64,000 nt of DNA from Muricea muricata (taxonomy: Eukaryota; Cnidaria; Anthozoa; Malacalcyonacea; Plexauridae): the NCBI GenBank assembly GCA_963855995.1, contig OY979720.1, forward strand, positions 18,064,139-18,128,138, given 5' to 3'. A program made the position numbers and the translations under genes. The notes beneath the pieces are model-generated. The model saw nothing but the letters and a program-made list of their open reading frames with translations, was not told the origin of the DNA and did not search any database. Positions 62,301-64,000 of the stretch are shown here, one piece after another (the stretch's first letter is position 1; every line of letters begins with the position of its first letter).

Positions 62301-64000
62301 AGTGTGAACTTCGATTGGAAGAAGTTTAGGAATGGCGTTTGAACAATTGGGTTCACTGTGAGTCAAGTTTATTGGGTTTTGAGATGGGTCACTATTACAT
62401 TGTTACCCCCATTAAAATACCACAATGACTTACCTCACTGCTGAAGCATACAGGGTAAAATGTTTGGCAAGCCATAGTATGGATTTCGATTGAAAGAAGT
62501 TTAGGAATGGCGTTTGAACAATTGGGTTCACTGTGAGTCAAGTTTGCAGGGTTGTGAATTGGATCACAATTACATTGTTACTCCCATTATTTCAAGCGGG
62601 CCTAAATGCGATACTTACTGTGGCTTGATTCGTGATACGAAAATGGTCTTGGTCGTGATGGACCATTCTAAAGTAAACAGAAATACATATTGAAATTCGC
62701 AAGTTACAATAAATTGAGGCTATTTTACCGCGAGGGCAAGTTGACTTGAACTCACTCTCATTTGCACTTCTTGCGCGTCACCATTCAGTGATCCTGATCC
62801 AGTCCTTGGCAGAGAACCATAGCGTGCTTTCCAGTCCTTCGCGCGACTGTCGGTTCTCGTTGGTGGAGCAGGAGGACCTGAGAATGAAAAGAGTTGAATA
62901 TCGACCTTCAACCATAGGCTCTACTACACAAAAGCGATGGTTTATCACGATGGGATAATCTGGAATTCTGGCAAATGTAAAAGGGATAATAAAAGTGTTT
63001 GAACATCAGACTTGGCTACAATCATTGACAAACCACCTTTGAGCACTCTTAAGAAATAGTCTAAAACTTGCGACTATCAATCAAAGATTAAAAATAGCTG
63101 TATATATTCCCGCTTACCAATGTTGGTGCACGATAGCAAGTGCTCGTTAACAGCATATTCAGAACAAATTGATTTAAAACAACGTTGAAATGGGGGCATG
63201 GGGCACGAGCAAAGCAGAGTACCTAAACTGCCCAAAGGGTTTTGTTAATGATTCCAGTTTAGCTCTACTTTCAAAAGCGCTGAGCATTTTTAAAAAAACT
63301 ATAGCACAATACTTTTAAATGCCTTCATGTATTATATTTTTAGTGTCAAACAAGATATCTCTCTGCTCAACACCAGAAACAATACTCAGCTGGATTTTGA
63401 CTCGCTGATAATCGGTGCAAGTCAATATCCTCTACGGCACATTCTCCACAGTGAAACAAAATACATTACCATTTATTGAAAATATTTTAGGAGTTTTGAT
63501 TGGTTAAGAGCTAAAGGTGAAATCGTCATATCCGCTTGGTAGTTGCCCAAATTTGGGGGTGAAAACCAATATACGACATTATGAGTCATTTCATCGTATA
63601 TTGACTGACCTTGTAATCTGACAATTGTTTTAAGAATATTTTTTTCGTAGTCTGATTGGCTTTTTAAAGTTTCCGAACAATTTCATGCTGTTCCATTATT
63701 AGCAGCTTGTGTCAGCTTACTTACAAAGCAAGCGTTTAAACTGAGTTTAAATATTTTCAAAAAACTAATAACACAATTAATGGATTCGGTTCTCGCAGGA
63801 TGTGAGAAATTATTAAGGCCTCGGCCTGCTCGACCTCATTCAATAATTGTTTATTAGCTACAAGAACTTGCTAATATTTCACTATAGCAAGATGAAGGAA
63901 ACTTGGAACCCTTAATTCATTGCACGAGCAAACCTTACCTGGAGGTAATTCCTCTGGTCTTGGCGGTGGGGGCAAATCGTCAAAATCTGGAGAAGCTCTG
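59194..64000 (-). CDS. Villin-headpiece actin-binding protein, 3' half (dematin/abLIM/villin type), partial
   Basis: Seven exons on the minus strand join in phase: 63939-64000 (cut by the window edge), 62729-62877, 62619-62667, 61857-61897, 61638-61772, 60526-60597 and 59194-59307. The first five encode a low-complexity, Pro/Ser-rich linker with DFDDLPPPPRPEELPP (an LPPPP motif of the kind bound by Ena/VASP EVH1 domains), KDWKARYGSLPRTGSGSL and YDETTQPTPVSP. The last two encode a complete villin headpiece ending LF-stop. Headpieces at the C-terminus bind F-actin. The exon at 61638 can end at GAG|GTTCCG or CCG|GTTGGT (both phase 0) to reach the headpiece, or read on to a TAA. N-terminal domains (LIM or gelsolin repeats) would lie beyond 64000, so subfamily is open. 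Confidence 0.82.
59602..59757. mobile_element. Foldback MITE in the last intron
   Basis: TAAACAATTATTGGATGAGG ... ATCAAGATTTATCCAGACC is mirrored by GGTCTGGATAAATCTTGAT ... TTCAATAATTGTTTTATTA. A related end (CATTCAATAATTGTTTATTA) occurs at about 63836-63855. Confidence 0.65.
60012..60268. mobile_element. MITE with 22-bp inverted repeats in the last intron
   Basis: TTATTATATACTGAGTGTCA near 60014 is the reverse complement of TGACACTCAGTATATAATAA near 60245. The interior is non-coding. The 71-codon minus frame in it is not recognisable. Confidence 0.65.
60526..60597 (-). CDS. Exon encoding the N-terminal part of the villin headpiece
   Basis: Acceptor CTCCTTGTAG, donor GAG|GTAAAC, phase 0 at both ends. 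Encodes IFTYRQLKVDNYRLPRGVDK then KNLE. The Y..LKV...LP.GVD pattern is the hallmark of the headpiece N-terminal subdomain. Confidence 0.88.
61305..61602. mobile_element. hAT-like MITE with CAGGGT...ACCCTG ends
   Basis: Begins CAGGGTTCGTACAA and ends TTGTACGACCCTG, imperfect inverted repeats. The interior repeats TTGAAAGTCCTTGAATTT-type words in both orientations. CAGGG termini are typical of hAT elements, but no 8-bp target duplication is evident. It lies in the intron before the headpiece exons. Confidence 0.55.
61911..62597 (-). repeat. Triplicated intronic repeat of about 175 bp with splice-donor consensus
   Basis: Three direct copies start near 61911 (expanded to about 331 bp by an internal insertion), 62242 and 62419. 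Each shares CCACAATGACTTACC, TTTAGGAATGGCGTTTGAAC-type and GTGAGTCAAGTTT words. On the gene's strand each has AGCAGTGRG|GTAAGTC, a near-ideal donor, preceded by a frame reading Y(D/G)LP.I.P. This may be a duplicated cassette exon or only an intronic repeat. Confidence 0.7.
62878..63938. other. Intron of the villin-headpiece gene
   Basis: Bounded by donor CCTCCAG|GTAAGGTT (minus strand) and acceptor TTTTCATTCTCAG. AT-rich, no exon recognised. The stretch 63767-63860 (GAAATTATTAAGGCCTCGGC ... CATTCAATAATTGTTTATTA) resembles one end of the foldback family at 59602. Confidence 0.55.

Overview
The window is invertebrate animal DNA: AT-rich, with short spliced exons, GT-AG introns, foldback MITEs and Penelope-like retroelement debris. 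I see no prokaryotic operon, ribosome binding site or dense coding. The mix of a Penelope-like GIY-YIG remnant next to a hammerhead-like motif, abundant small foldback elements and compact animal genes suggests a cnidarian, perhaps an anthozoan. That placement is an inference from repeat flavour and is not proven.

Left three quarters (1062-48179): a tandem array of a 3,310-bp unit. It has one 5'-truncated divergent unit, 13 complete near-identical units and one partial, more ancestral-looking terminal copy. Each unit is itself a dimer, laid out S-A, Y, S-B, X. S-A and S-B are diverged copies of a block of about 0.7 kb. X starts with the right arm of an 85-bp-arm palindrome, then a frameshifted GIY-YIG endonuclease remnant of a Penelope-like element, a decayed hammerhead-ribozyme-like motif and a tRNA-like module. 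Y holds a GC-richer patch, an AT-rich stretch and an oppositely oriented tRNA-like module. The open frames of 60-108 codons in the array look like chance frames multiplied by the repetition.

Middle (48180-50640): a possible minus-strand gene start with a YY1-like start context, a 0.56-kb inverted-repeat element containing a 15-bp minisatellite, a dispersed and less decayed copy of the palindrome plus GIY-YIG remnant, and a short telomere-like tract.

Right (50633-57262): a direct segmental duplication carrying cathepsin Z (cathepsin X). The first copy is an intact four-exon gene encoding 308 residues with all catalytic residues. The second is a young pseudogene with a +5 frameshift in exon 3, an altered exon-2 splice donor and a His-to-Tyr change in the mini-loop that gives cathepsin X its carboxypeptidase character. 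Paired TCATGTGA sites lie upstream of both.

Far right (57263-64000): a 188-bp MITE with candidate 9-bp target-site duplications, a frameshifted BTB-domain remnant (minus), and the 3' half of a minus-strand gene whose seven exons encode a proline-rich linker ending in a complete villin headpiece (dematin/abLIM/villin type). Its introns hold several MITEs and a triplicated repeat of about 175 bp with splice-donor consensus sequences.
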